From Isoetes taiwanensis (lineage: Eukaryota; Streptophyta; Lycopodiopsida; Isoetales; Isoetaceae), in the NCBI GenBank assembly GCA_021234155.1, contig JAJEKV010000100.1:2458116-2522115 (forward strand): a stretch of DNA of 64,000 bases, in the 5' to 3' direction. Below are positions 46,910-57,480 of the stretch, piece after piece. Position numbers and translations under genes: made by a program. The first letter of the stretch is position 1, and each line of letters starts with the position of its first letter. The notes under the pieces were generated by a model. It was not told the DNA's origin. It saw only the letters and a list, made by a program, of their open reading frames with translations, and made no database searches.

Positions 46910-47149
46910 GTACAAAATTTACAGATGATCAGATCCTCTCATAGGAAGCCAATGCTATCAGTATTCCCCGGAAGGGATAGTAGGAATCTTGTCTCAAGGA
47001 GAGCCATCTCAAAAGATCCAAGAGACCATTATATCCGGTAAAAAAAATTGTTCATGGTACCAAAAACATACCGATCTTCACTCCGAGATTCTCTTTTCGA
47101 GAGTTTGAAATGCATCTCTTTTATCATGAGAAGCATCAAGGAACCATAG

Positions 47150-47686
47150 CTATCTCGCTAGCATCCCGTGGGAGTAGTATAACCGCCTATACACGCCAAA
47201 TTGAGCATCTGTCAGCTCATGATGATGCTTACACAAAAAGTAGTGCATATGTAGCATCTGAATGCATTCCCTTGTAAAAATTCTGGCCCACAGAGCCTTT
47301 GTGTTCTGATACCTGTGCAGTGCTGCTAGTTTCTCTTGATAAGTCTTTTGCCCAAGGAAACACTCCATGGCAAGGTGATCATGGTTCATGTCTTTTTTGT
47401 AGAGTTCCTTTTGAGTCGGGGTAGTTTTGGTCAACATTTGTGCCTTCCCATATACACGCCTCGAAAATGCATGTGCACCGAGTAAATTTCCACGAGGAAG
47501 AGGTTCTTCATTAATTAAAACATTGTCCCATTCTCGCATCTCAGATGCAATTCTTGCACAGTGTCCGATTACACCATAAGGAATAGGTACTCCTCAGAAT
47601 GGATCAAGCTCGTGAAGCACTCCTAAATTGCTCGGATCAGTCGTTACATTGTCCCGGATAGGTGTATGGTAAGAAAAAGGAGCCAT
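47150..47686 (-). CDS. Antisense ORF in the 3' region of element D
   Basis: Minus-strand frame opening MAPFSYHTPIRDNV at 47686. It is interrupted by one TGA at codon 31 (47594-47596, in a C-T-G-A context that may be a consensus error) and then open for 129 more residues to 47150. The protein is about 178 aa, basic and His/Tyr-rich, with LLGAHAFSRRVYGKAQ and HMHYFLCKHHHELTDAQFG. I do not recognise the family. Some plant Tat-lineage Ty3 elements carry antisense ORFs between integrase and 3' LTR, so the position has a precedent. No counterpart was seen in element C. Confidence 0.6.
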
Positions 47687-47699
47687 GATCTAAGGGAGG

Positions 47700-48285
47700 T
47701 CGAAGTTTTTCGAGAGCACGGCGAGAGGAGGAGCAAATTAGGTTCGAGCTTCGATGGTTTGAATTTTTTGGTTTGAAGGTTTGAATTTTTAGTTTGAAAT
47801 ACATTCAATGGTTGTATGAGCCAAATTTCTTGAATAGTAGAAGTTTAGTTAAATAGGGTAGAGATTTGCTATGCTTTAACAATTTTGAGTGTTGTCATTT
47901 CAGGTCCATTTGCTCATTACTCTTATTTGTCTTAAGTTGGCCTCTTTCCATCTAGCCCTTGCTTCCATATGAAATTTTAAGAGTGCTAATCCTACATTGT
48001 TACTCATCCCTTTATTTGGCACTCATGCTAATTTGATTATCATTGTCATATGCGTGTTCATCCACTTCTTCTCCATATTCACTGTCTTGAGTTGTCCTAC
48101 CCTCCATTTGATCTTATTTTCTTATCACTCTCTCCATTACCTTATACTCGCCTCATATTTCCCACCACCTGCAGAGTAATTCTATTCCCTCCACCACTTG
48201 TTGATATTTTGAAGACCTTCGGTTAGCATTTCTTTCCTTTGAGGCTGAGGGGACCAGCCTCATTCTTTTTCCTTTTTTGAGGAGA
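47700..48285 (+). other. Element D 3' non-coding region
   Basis: AT-rich with no supported ORF. It ends with a perfect 7-bp stem (GAGGCTG, 7-base purine-rich loop, CAGCCTC) and a pyrimidine tract directly before the GAGGAGA that abuts the 3' LTR. The purine-rich loop or GAGGAGA is a candidate polypurine tract. Confidence 0.45.
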
Positions 48286-50769
48286 TGTTGCCCCTTTTTT
48301 GGGCAACATGGACCATCATGATACCTAGAGTTTCAAGATTGGAAGATACTTGTCGAGTTTGGAAGACTTGTGGTTTTCTTTTGAGGTTTCATCTTAAGTT
48401 ACTTTCCTATTACTCATATGGTAAGAGTTAGTGTTATTTTGATCCCCGCTAGAGTTTGGAAGAAATTGGCTCAAGTTTGGAAGACCCTTGGGATCTTGGT
48501 TGTATAGCCTAATTCTTTCCTTTGAGGAAATTTTCTAGTTACATTCTTATTTCTTGAAGACCAGTGCAAAGGATATAGCAAGCTATACAAGGAGTTATAA
48601 GCATGTTGCTCATATTCACTCATATGGAGCTAAATGGAGTTGCACCAATGGTTTGGAAGTCACACCTATGAAGATGTCACTTTAAAGGTGAATTTTGCTC
48701 TTGTTTAGGCCTTGAAGATTGGAAGACCTTTTTAGAAGTTTGGAAGACCCTAGGGCCTTGAGCAAAGTTATGAGGTATGATTTGAGCTTTGGAGATAAGA
48801 TCATGTGCTACTGTGGGTTTCCATCCTTTATCCATTTCATCCATTCCATATCCACTTTCCTTTCATCTTTTTATACCCCATTTCCACCTTGTCATGCCTT
48901 CTTTCATTACTTCACTACCTATATTTTTATTGGCCTCACCTCCACTTGTGAATTGCTCTCAAGAGATCATGAAAAACTTCAAGAGCAAGGAGGCTTGAAT
49001 TTTACTTTCATCTTATTTCCCTAAATCCTCGCCATAGCCTTTTTTTTTTTCCTATCTTTTCACCCTCTTCCTATGATTTTTTCACCATTCCCAAGGTTGA
49101 AAACTCATTGACCATGGTCAAAATGGGCAAAATTTCAAGTATCTCAATTTGACTTGAAAACACTCTAGATTTGGAGCTTGGCAAAAATAGCTATGTTGGC
49201 CTTTCCAAAATTCAAAAAAGACCTTGGAAAATTCCTCAAATATTATTTCTTGGGATGCGTGCCAAAAAATAAAAAAAATAGCAAAAAACCTATTCTAGCC
49301 TATCTACCCTATTTTTCTATTTTCCACCTCGACCTAAATTCCACCTCAGCCCCCCATTGGTCCACGTGGGCAGCGGCAGGCGGGGCCTCCGAACACGAAA
49401 TGGGCACAACCCTTCTCAAGGTGGCACGCAAATTCAACATGCCGACTTCGGATTATTCAATTTATATCCTTATCTTCCGTAATCATTCAGGCCCGTGGGA
49501 TATATCGAGCTTTGAAAAAAAACCTAAACTTCGAGCACGCTAAATCTGGCAAATTCGTGTGCCCAAATCTGATTGAATCCCGCCTTTTTGCTCCCTCAAA
49601 TCATCTCCTCAACCTTTTCCGAGACCTCGGAACCCCCAGGGCACTTGATTCAAGGGAATTTGCTCAAATTAAGCCTAAAATCACTCAACCGAAGCTGGGT
49701 TTTTGGGAGGGACGATTTTATCCAAGAATGGACATCATTTTCTTCACCCCCCCTGGAGATATACCTCTCGTGATCTGGGCTTTCTATATCTTTTTGATAT
49801 TTTATTGATCTGTTCTACTCCAAATTCAGCTAATCCTGCTCGAGATTGAAGATTGATCATTTTGATCGAAGACCGATCGTGTTGTGACCTACCCCGACAC
49901 CAAAACTTCTACCGCAATTCAAAATTCCTTATTACTTTCTCTTCCGCACAATTTCTAGATTATCGGTTTACTTACTATGCTTTGGGAGTTACTCTCAAGC
50001 ATTATTTTGGATATTTTCTCCCGAGATTTCTGAACTCCCCGTGATATTTTATGATCTTAATGCATATTCTTTGCCCGGAAAAATAGTGTTGCCATCTTCT
50101 CAAGTTATAAATCTGTTAATGCCCGTCTAGACCAATAGAAATCAGATATTTTAAGTTGAATCCCAGCTAAATAGTTGTGTCCCACCTTAAATAGGATTGA
50201 GTATTGTTTATATGCAAAGAAAACAAAGAAAAATAGTTTTTTTTTCATATCTGTCACAAACCAGGATGTAATTCAAGACTTTGGTCCGTCTCAAGAAATA
50301 TCATAGTGTTTGCTTGTCAAGAAAACCCTATGCACGTGATTTAGAGTTCATTCTCGAGGTCATTTGCACAAATTCCAACTCAAAATTCATCACCAAACTC
50401 CATTTGCAAATTTTGGCTCTCTGTTTTGGCATTGACCAATTTTTGACTGAACTTTGACATTGATTTTCTTGGTCTTCCCCTATCCAAATCGAGACAGACT
50501 TTCATCAGTAGTTCCCTCTACTTGTCTATAACTCATACCAAAAACCAAAACTCAAAAATCTTAAAGGGTGTGACTGCAAGATTGATTTTTGTTCTGACAG
50601 TTTTTTCTGCTTCAGGGACTGTAGTGATTTTGACAAAACCAGCATTTGAAATTGAGTTCTTTTGCTTTATATGATTAAGGATTGATCACCCTAAGTGATC
50701 TGGAGGTCCTGACCAGTTTGTTTACACTTCCTTTGAGGTTAGGCTAAAATTCCAGGTTTTAGGCTAACA
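48286..50769 (+). repeat. Element D 3' LTR (2484 bp)
   Basis: Co-linear partner of 38638-41106, with the same hairpin start and AGGCTAACA end, followed by the AACCC duplication and the continuation of the element C LTR. Confidence 0.95.
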
Positions 50770-50774
50770 AACCC

Positions 50775-52446
50775 TTAAGTGCCACATCTTCACCATTTTT
50801 TGCCACCTCACCAAGTCCCATGCCTAGTCACTTCATTTTTTACCAAAAAATCAAAGTGTTCCATTTGAAAATTTGATGATACTATCTGGTAGCCCTCATG
50901 AAAACATGCCACCTGGCACAAACATTCTTGAAAAAAGAGCTTATATTGACCTTCTAAATGGCCTTCTTGGGGAGCGTGCCTTATTGAAAAAATGGTAAAA
51001 CCTACCTACATCTACCTCCTCCCCCCATCTATCTACCCTCTCATCCTTCTCGCCAAGTGGCGCCCCCCGCATGCCAAGTCGAAACACGAGCCGAGCTTGG
51101 CGTGGGAGGAGACCACGTAATCAGAAAATGAGGCAATGGATCTATATTTATACCTTGGCTTTTTTTTCCATCCCGGCCTGTGGGATATTTCTTCGCAAGA
51201 AAAATCAAGAACCCTAAGATTTGCAGGCCAAGAAACGGATTTTTAGCAGCTGGAAACTACCTAATCATGACTATATCCTCCCGATTTAACCTAAGGGATC
51301 CCAAGAACCCCAAATCTGTGCTAAACGACGGATAATCTGTTGGATCTTGCAAGAATTGGAACAGAACAGAGCATTTTCAAAAGGGGGGCAAATCGACTAA
51401 GGAAATTTCAAGGGCTTTTGCGCATTTGGGAGATTGTTAATCTGAAAATACATGTCGGTCGATCTTACGCTTGTGAATTGACCTTCCTTGTGCATCAATT
51501 TACTTTCGATTGAGCAAGAAAAGTCGACCAAATATTACTCGTCCGATCCCTAAGTATTATTGACTCCTGAATTGTGAGTTATTTGAAGTTATGTGAGACT
51601 CCTGTTATGATTGTCAAGTGAATGAAAATCCGACTTTGGTATAATTCTCTTTTCTCAACTTCTTTTTCAAGAAAATTTATGCATATATGCTAAATATCGT
51701 TCTAGTTTTTAATTCCATTGAATATTAGAAAAATCCTGCTTAGGCTTCATAGGAATAGTCATCCTGCATCCAAAGAAAACTTAAAAATATAAACATTAGT
51801 CAAAGCTAAGTTCTAGTTATCTGATAAGAGTCAAAACCTATCTTTTCGCTACAAATCCCTCTAACAAAAGGTCCAGTCCATCTATTATTATCAAGACCCC
51901 AGTAATTCTCTTTTATTTTGTCTCAGGAAAAGCAAAACATCTAGATAAATATCTCTATCATCAAAAAACACAGTCTGTCAGTGGCAAATTACTCTCTGTT
52001 CATCCAGCATTCTAAATAAACCCCAAGAAGGTGTTGCACGTTACCTACAAGAGCAATTTGACCAGTCACAGTTGTCCCAGATCAAAAATAATATTTCACA
52101 AAACATCTGAGAATTTCTGCTCTCTGCCGAGGGTATTGACCAGTTTTTGACTAGGTCAGGCATATATTTTTCAAGTATCTAGAACAGTCTGACTTTAAAA
52201 AAGGTCTTGCACTTTTTTAATACTATTTGTTGGGATCACACTCATACATTTTTCAAGATAAATCCTCCAGTTATTTGCACTTGGTATCGAAAAGAGGAAA
52301 CAGGTTTTTTCTTGAAATGGGAAAGCTGTACTAACAGGCTTGTGGTGAGAAGTTTTTGCAAAATTTAGGTTCAGAGTGGTTGCCTGAAGCAACCTGGAGG
52401 TCCTAAACCATTCTAGTTGAGGGTTTTGCCAGGATTACCCTCAACA
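50775..52446 (+). repeat. Element C 3' LTR, right part
   Basis: Continues the split LTR, matching 29923-31586. The last 31 bases form a stem: GTTGAGGGT (52416-52424) pairs with ACCCTCAAC (52437-52445). It is followed directly by GTCCC, the element C target duplication. Confidence 0.95.
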
Positions 52447-52451
52447 GTCCC

Positions 52452-52950
52452 TGAAAAGTTTGGAGCCTACAGATCATGTTGCCTCTTGTGGGAAAGCTGA
52501 AAATGATGTGGATGTGTTGTACGCAGAAGATGAGCCTAGTTTAGATGACACTGTAGAAGTTTCTGATGTTTTTGTATCATTTGCAGCACTAGACAATGTG
52601 GAAACACTGTAGAAGTTTCTGATGTTTTTGTATCATTTGCGGCACCAGACAATGTGGAAGGTGTTCAATACTATGTTCTAATATGTACAAGGGAAAAGCA
52701 TGCATTGGAAGAAGATTCGGTTGATGACTATGGAAATGAGTACTATATTGGTACTAGTGTCATTGAAGGGCAATATTATGAACTAATTCCAGACTGCCAC
52801 AACAAGTATAAATAGCTTCGTAGTAAGAATGTTTTGGTACCTGCTGAATTCGTGATTGGGGTTAGAATAGGCTGAAGGGGGCAAGCATAGCATTTCATTT
52901 GCCAGATGAAGTTCATGAGTCATTGCCAGGGTTGGAAATTGAAGGCTGCA
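52452..52950 (+). pseudogene. DDE-transposase-like gene, 3' part (part 3 of 3), with internal duplication
   Basis: After the GTCCC duplication an acidic frame continues (HVASCGKAENDVDVLYAEDE). A 56-bp tandem duplication (52548-52603 and 52604-52659) shifts the frame, after which YYVLICTREKHALEEDS and YYIGTSVIEGQYYELI are read to about 52812, followed by LRSKNVLVPAEFVIG. No catalytic motif is seen here. Assignment to the split gene rests on position, since element C removed nothing but duplicated five bases. Confidence 0.5.
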
Positions 52951-53344
52951 AGCCTTACAAGACCTTAAAAACCATGCAAAATAAAGTAAAAAAAAGTAAG
53001 CCTTCAAGAATAAATCTACATTTTCCATAGCCTTGCAAAATGAAAGTCCAAAAAAAATTTGCCATGCAACAAAAAGATATCCCTTATACCTCTGCGGACC
53101 TACTTGATTATATCTCTAGAAAACAAGTGTACCTCTGCAAAGCAATTGTATCTCTGCAATATAGATGCAACTTTTGTCAGGCCTATTGTGTTGCACTACA
53201 ATTGCTAATCTACCAAGAGGCATTCTTCTTTAATTATTAAAGAAGAATGTTTATTATAAACCATGTTTAGAACTATTATGTTGCAAACATGATTACCAAT
53301 CTATCAGAGATATTCATAAAAAGTTTAAACCTTTGTTCTGCATA

Positions 53345-54609
53345 AAGAAATTCACTTGGGGGGAAAACATGAGGATGGCCGTTCTTGGCGCCTGCGGCTA
53401 GGGCGGCGTGAGAGAAGGGAAGCCGCTTCCCTCTTCTCTCAAATCGGCACTGCGGCAACACCTCCAGAGCTTTCTTTACTTCTACAGATGCTAGCCAGGG
53501 TTTCATGCAAAGGTTTCTGCCGGATCTGTTGCATCTCAAGATTGTCAGATAATCTATTTCTTGAAGTTTCTTCAGGGCGGCTTTCTTATAAGCATACAGG
53601 TAACTCACTAACGTGGTCTTTCTACTCTAGTGCATCAGAGGCATTATGTTTCTTGCAAGAAAGGAAGATCTTGGGAAGAATTTTTGGCTGCCCAATCTTT
53701 GTTATCTCTAATTAGTAGAATAGGCTACAAGGGCTCTTTCTCAGGAGATGCGAAATTGGCTGGCCTAACATAAATTCTTCTTTTCTTTCTTTCTTAGTGA
53801 GCAAGAACACACCGAAAAGGCACATGGGTCTATAAGGTGGAGCAGATTTCTGCATAGCTTTGAGAAAAAAGGGCTTCAGGTCCTTTTGATTTCTAGCAAT
53901 CTATTATCTTAATCCAGATTCTTTAAACAGTTGTATGATTCCCTTCCTCTTGCTCGTTTCTACTAGCGGAAAGATCTAGGGCTGTTTTCTTGGAAGGAAT
54001 CAGAGTTCTTTGATCAGTATTTGCAAAGTTTATTAACAGACTGTGAGATCTTGAGAATGCCGAGCTAGGGATCTTATTGTGGCTAGGACGATGCTCCCAT
54101 ATCATGAACCATACTTTGGAGGAGAGTTTTGGCGGCTGGGCTGTGTGTCTAGCTTATTCAGGTTGGCTGACTGGCACATCCCAACAATGCAGCATCTCTA
54201 TTTGACTTCACAGATGTAAGTAGATTTGTAGATATGATCATAGTTTTGAGCAGTGCGGGAAATTGCTCAAGTTACTCTTCATTTCTTTCCTCTTCATCTC
54301 TATTTTTGCAAGAGGATTCTTTGAGCATTCAAGATTTGTCTGCAGATCTGGAAAATGGGCACTTAACTCCTGTAGTACTTTGTTTAACTACGAAGATGTT
54401 CATACTGTAGTACTAGTTGGATGAAGGAAGAGGTTGAGAGAGGCTTATGAGTACAAGAGCTTCAGATAATATTTTAGATCCATGCAGGATCCGTTGTACT
54501 TAATCTAAATCTGATCCATGAGGGATCTTTATGATGTAATTCTTCCTATCTGTTGAATACAAGATTTTCTTACCTTCAAAAAAAAAAAAGAAAAAAAAGA
54601 AATCCACTT
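53345..54609 (+). mobile_element. Poly(A) retroposon with 13-bp target duplication
   Basis: A 1.2-kb unit starts with a G run (53358) and ends with an A-rich tail (about 54577-54596). It is flanked by AAGAAATTCACTT (53345-53357) and AAGAAATCCACTT (54597-54609), a 13-bp duplication with one mismatch. These are the marks of LINE-driven retrotransposition. The interior has a 119-aa frame (53356-53715) without recognisable domain and no RT motif, so it is a non-autonomous retroposon or a processed transcript of unknown origin. Confidence 0.75.
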
Positions 54610-55199
54610 ATAAAGTTTACTCGTAAGCAATTTGACAGCATGCAAGTCGGCCTTCTGGAGTCCACGTTCAAGAACTATTTCGGATCCCCTGTGCAAGCAG
54701 GTTACAAGAACATGGTCTGGTAAGTATTTTATTCTGGAATACAATCGTTTCTTTTTTGCATGTTTCGATTCTGTTATTCACGTTGCTTGCATGTTGACCT
54801 TTTTGTTTTCATTTTCTACTCTGGAATATGATTTATTTAGTTTTCATTACTTTGTTGATTCCTTGTTTTCTTTTTGTTACTGATTGTACTTTTATTTCTG
54901 TAGGTATAAGACGAATAAAAACTACCATGGTGAAAGACCCAGGTTGCTGAGCAAGGTGGAATATCTCCATGTTGCTTACTGGATTTTCGATGGGAAACGC
55001 ACCATGGAGCACTTTAACACAACAGCTTGCCAGAATTTTTCCAATGTTTTAGAATTTCCAGGCAACGAGAGCTGTCGGATGGGCATATTTGCCCTTTATT
55101 CCAAGATCTGGACCGTACATAGCGATTCCCGTTTGTGGGGTATGCATCTACAAGTTTTTGTATATTGTATATTAAGGTTTGCAAAATACTATAAGGTTT

Positions 55200-56580
55200 G
55201 AGAGAATGTACTTAATGGTGTTAATTTTGTACATGTATTGTAAATTTTTTGGGGCTCTCGCTGCCCTACGTAACCCCCCGTGTGAATATGCACCCAAACC
55301 AAAGGGGGTTTCAGGGGGATTTTAATTTAAATGCATTGAATGCAATGGTTTGTGTTAATAATGTCAATGGTAATTATGTATTGGTTGTTATATCAAAAAA
55401 AAAATTGGGCCCTTCGGGCACTAACAAAAGGAAAAATAGAGAAACTTTAAGGGCGTAAATATTAATTATTAATTCAAGAGATTGTATAAAACATCAAGGA
55501 CATTACATTACATTTTCATTTAATACAATGCATTTTTAGCTGAAATAGTTTGTTGCAATGTGACCATTCATCTGGATGTGACAATACATTTGAAATGCAC
55601 AAATGGCCATCCAACGAGTCCATAGCAAGAATGATGTGGCCATCCAGCGGGTATATACCATGAGTGCAGCTGCCTTTTTGAGTTTCTTAGAAATGAACAT
55701 TTAACATTAAAAGAAAATAAGAATCAATTCAGTTAAAATATTGACAAATTGGAGAAAGGATCTCAGTAAATATCTGGGCACTTCTGATATATATGCCAGA
55801 ATGCTTTGGCTTCAAAAGCATCGCTGCAACTCACCTACTTTTGCAATGTACCAGAAGTAGACGAATTCCTCACGATTAACTTTTATCAATCTAGCTTGAT
55901 TGAAGAGAAAAGGTAGTGCACAAAATAGAAAGAGGTTAGGAACCCAACTGTGCCCGTTGCAAGCATTATGACAAATACCATCATGAGGCACCTGTGCTGT
56001 TACTACTCCAAAGTAGGAAATTGAGCACAGTGAGTATAAAAAATGTTATACCAGGAAAGAAACATGAAACTTTCCAAGCTTCACTTTGTTAAAGTGCTTC
56101 ACTGCGAGGCTGTCTTCCTCCTTTCTTTTCCCTTCCAGTTTATTCTTGGAATCCACAAAGCTGATCATGTATCACGGTTATTTACAACACTTATAAAATG
56201 CAAGCACCAAAATAACAATGCAATAGTTTTCCAAGCAGCATTGCAAAAAGTAGCTCTGTTTGCAGCAAATCCCATGAAAGATGATGCAATTACCTTCTTG
56301 AGCCTATGAAAAAGTTAAAAACTTTGTGGAAAGAAATGCCGGGATCCTAGTGGCATATATATGTACATTAGCATTCTTGGATGAATCATATCCTGGATGA
56401 GTACTCTTAACTGGATAACCTTGGGTAAGTATGCTAAAGCCTGAAAAACTTTAAAAACATTGGAAGTTTAATCTTTGGATGATATTTTGTCAAGGTCCTG
56501 TTGAAGCTCCAACCATAAGTTTTGCGAGGACAGGTAAGAATTTAGTTACAAAATTCATAGCATCACACCAGGCATAGCCT
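55200..56580. other. Intronic or intergenic stretch, nothing recognised
   Basis: AT-rich sequence between methyltransferase exon B and the antisense lipid-transfer-protein exon. Short frames (55249-55458, 56043-56309) have no recognisable content. It could include 3' exons of the lipid-transfer-type gene on the minus strand; none was convincing. Confidence 0.35.
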
Positions 56581-56621
56581 TTAACAACTAACATTCCCCA
56601 AGAAATACATATGTAGAACTT

Positions 56622-56957
56622 CTAAATCTTACCTGAATTTGTAAGGCACAAAGGCCTTCTAAAAGGAAAAAATCTGATATAACATAAGCTCCAAGCAAGA
56701 TGCTCCAAGCCACTGCTCCTATCACGAGTTCTGCTGCAAAAGCATCCAGCAGATGCCATGGATGCCAGGGCATCACAACATGCTTCTTTGCTGGGGGAAT
56801 CATAGTGAGAAACATTCAGGCTCGTACAAGGGGCGCCCAAATCTTTTAAGCTGCTGCACACGACAGACCCGTCATTTGTGGCCCTTGCAACAGAGCAAAG
56901 TGCTCCGACCAAAACCAGAGCCGCCCACCATCTGTTTCTCATTGCAGATTGTAGCAA
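56622..56957 (-). CDS. Secreted lipid-transfer/8-cysteine-motif protein, first exon
   Basis: Starts MLQSAMRNRWWAALVLVGAL, a typical signal peptide with probable cleavage after VARA. The mature part has VVCSSLKDLGAPCTSLN, then EACCDALASMASAGCFCSR: a C...C...CC...CxC pattern that is six of the eight cysteines of the plant non-specific lipid-transfer/hydrophobic-seed-protein fold. A GTGATAGG donor near 56722 probably ends the exon, so the last two cysteines would lie in an exon not found; the remaining frame to 56622 is then intronic. It would act in the cell wall or apoplast. It lies antisense within the methyltransferase gene region. Confidence 0.6.
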   Translation of the reverse strand: MLQSAMRNRWWAALVLVGALCSVARATNDGSVVCSSLKDLGAPCTSLNVSHYDSPSKEACCDALASMASAGCFCSRTRDRSSGLEHLAWSLCYIRFFPFRRPLCLTNSGKI

Positions 56958-57157
56958 AACTTAGGGTTTACATACAACTCATCCTACACACTAATGTCGA
57001 ATCTGCTGTGCCCATGGCCTTAGCGGCCCCCCGTGGTGCAATGCCCCATGTGCTTGAAATGTGATAGTCTTACCAGTAGAAGCTGTTCTGCAAGCGCTAA
57101 AGAAATTTCGGCCCAAAACGATTGTTTTACCCCTCGAAACCTGGAAACACTGATCGT

Positions 57158-57480
57158 TTAATTCCGGCCATTCCAAGTTTCTTTCCTAAGCTTAAAGCTC
57201 TTAGGAGATGTCTTAGGGGCCAGGTCAAGCTCCTCTATTTTCGACTGCCGGAGCTCCTTGGGCACTACAAGCTCAACAAACTTCCCACCATCAGGCTCTA
57301 TGAGACCTGCTTGAATTCGACCCACAAAACCACGCCCCTTGTTATAAGATCTGCCACCATTTTTTATGAAGAAGCTTCTCTCCTGCATATTCACAGCCTG
57401 TAATCTTATCTTGCTAATCCCTGTTGTTGCAGATTTGCAAGCCCTGTTTCGTGCCCTAAAATGCTATCCACGAGGCTCGC
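57158..57480 (-). pseudogene. ATP sulfurylase N-terminal fragment
   Basis: The minus-strand frame 57158-57394 contains GRIQAGLIEPDGGKFVELVV, matching the conserved N-terminus of plant ATP sulfurylase (LI-PDGG-LVEL-VP). A KELRQSKIEE segment follows, in the place of the usual Lys/Glu-rich helix, before a divergent end and a stop at 57158. The upstream part to 57480 could be a plastid transit peptide in a broken frame. ATP sulfurylase activates sulfate to APS. The rest of the enzyme (HxGH motif, APS-binding site) is absent, so this is a fragment or captured exon. Confidence 0.6.

Larger units (their letters stand above)
38638..50769 (+). mobile_element. Element D: Ty3/gypsy retrotransposon nested in the 3' LTR of element C
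   Basis: 12,132 bp, flanked by a perfect 5-bp duplication AACCC (38633-38637 and 50770-50774). LTRs are 38638-41106 and 48286-50769. It has the same organisation as element C: tRNA-Gln PBS, gag, protease, extra RNase H, RT, RNase H, integrase. It also has an antisense ORF in the 3' region. It is a sister family to element C, with different LTR sequence but a similar LTR start. It must be younger than the insertion of C. Confidence 0.96.
29148..52446 (+). mobile_element. Element C: Ty3/gypsy retrotransposon with dual RNase H, hosting nested element D
   Basis: Flanked by a perfect 5-bp target duplication GTCCC (29143-29147 and 52447-52451). The 5' LTR is 29148-31586; the 3' LTR is 37865-38637 plus 50775-52446, split by element D. 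Without element D the element is about 11.16 kb. Order: LTR, tRNA-Gln-type PBS, gag, protease, extra RNase H, RT, RNase H, integrase, tandem repeat, LTR. It inserted into the DDE-transposase-like gene. Confidence 0.95.

Noticed and set aside
46802-47041. 79-aa ORF with poly-Lys
   Set aside because: The Lys run is the A30 tract; not a protein.
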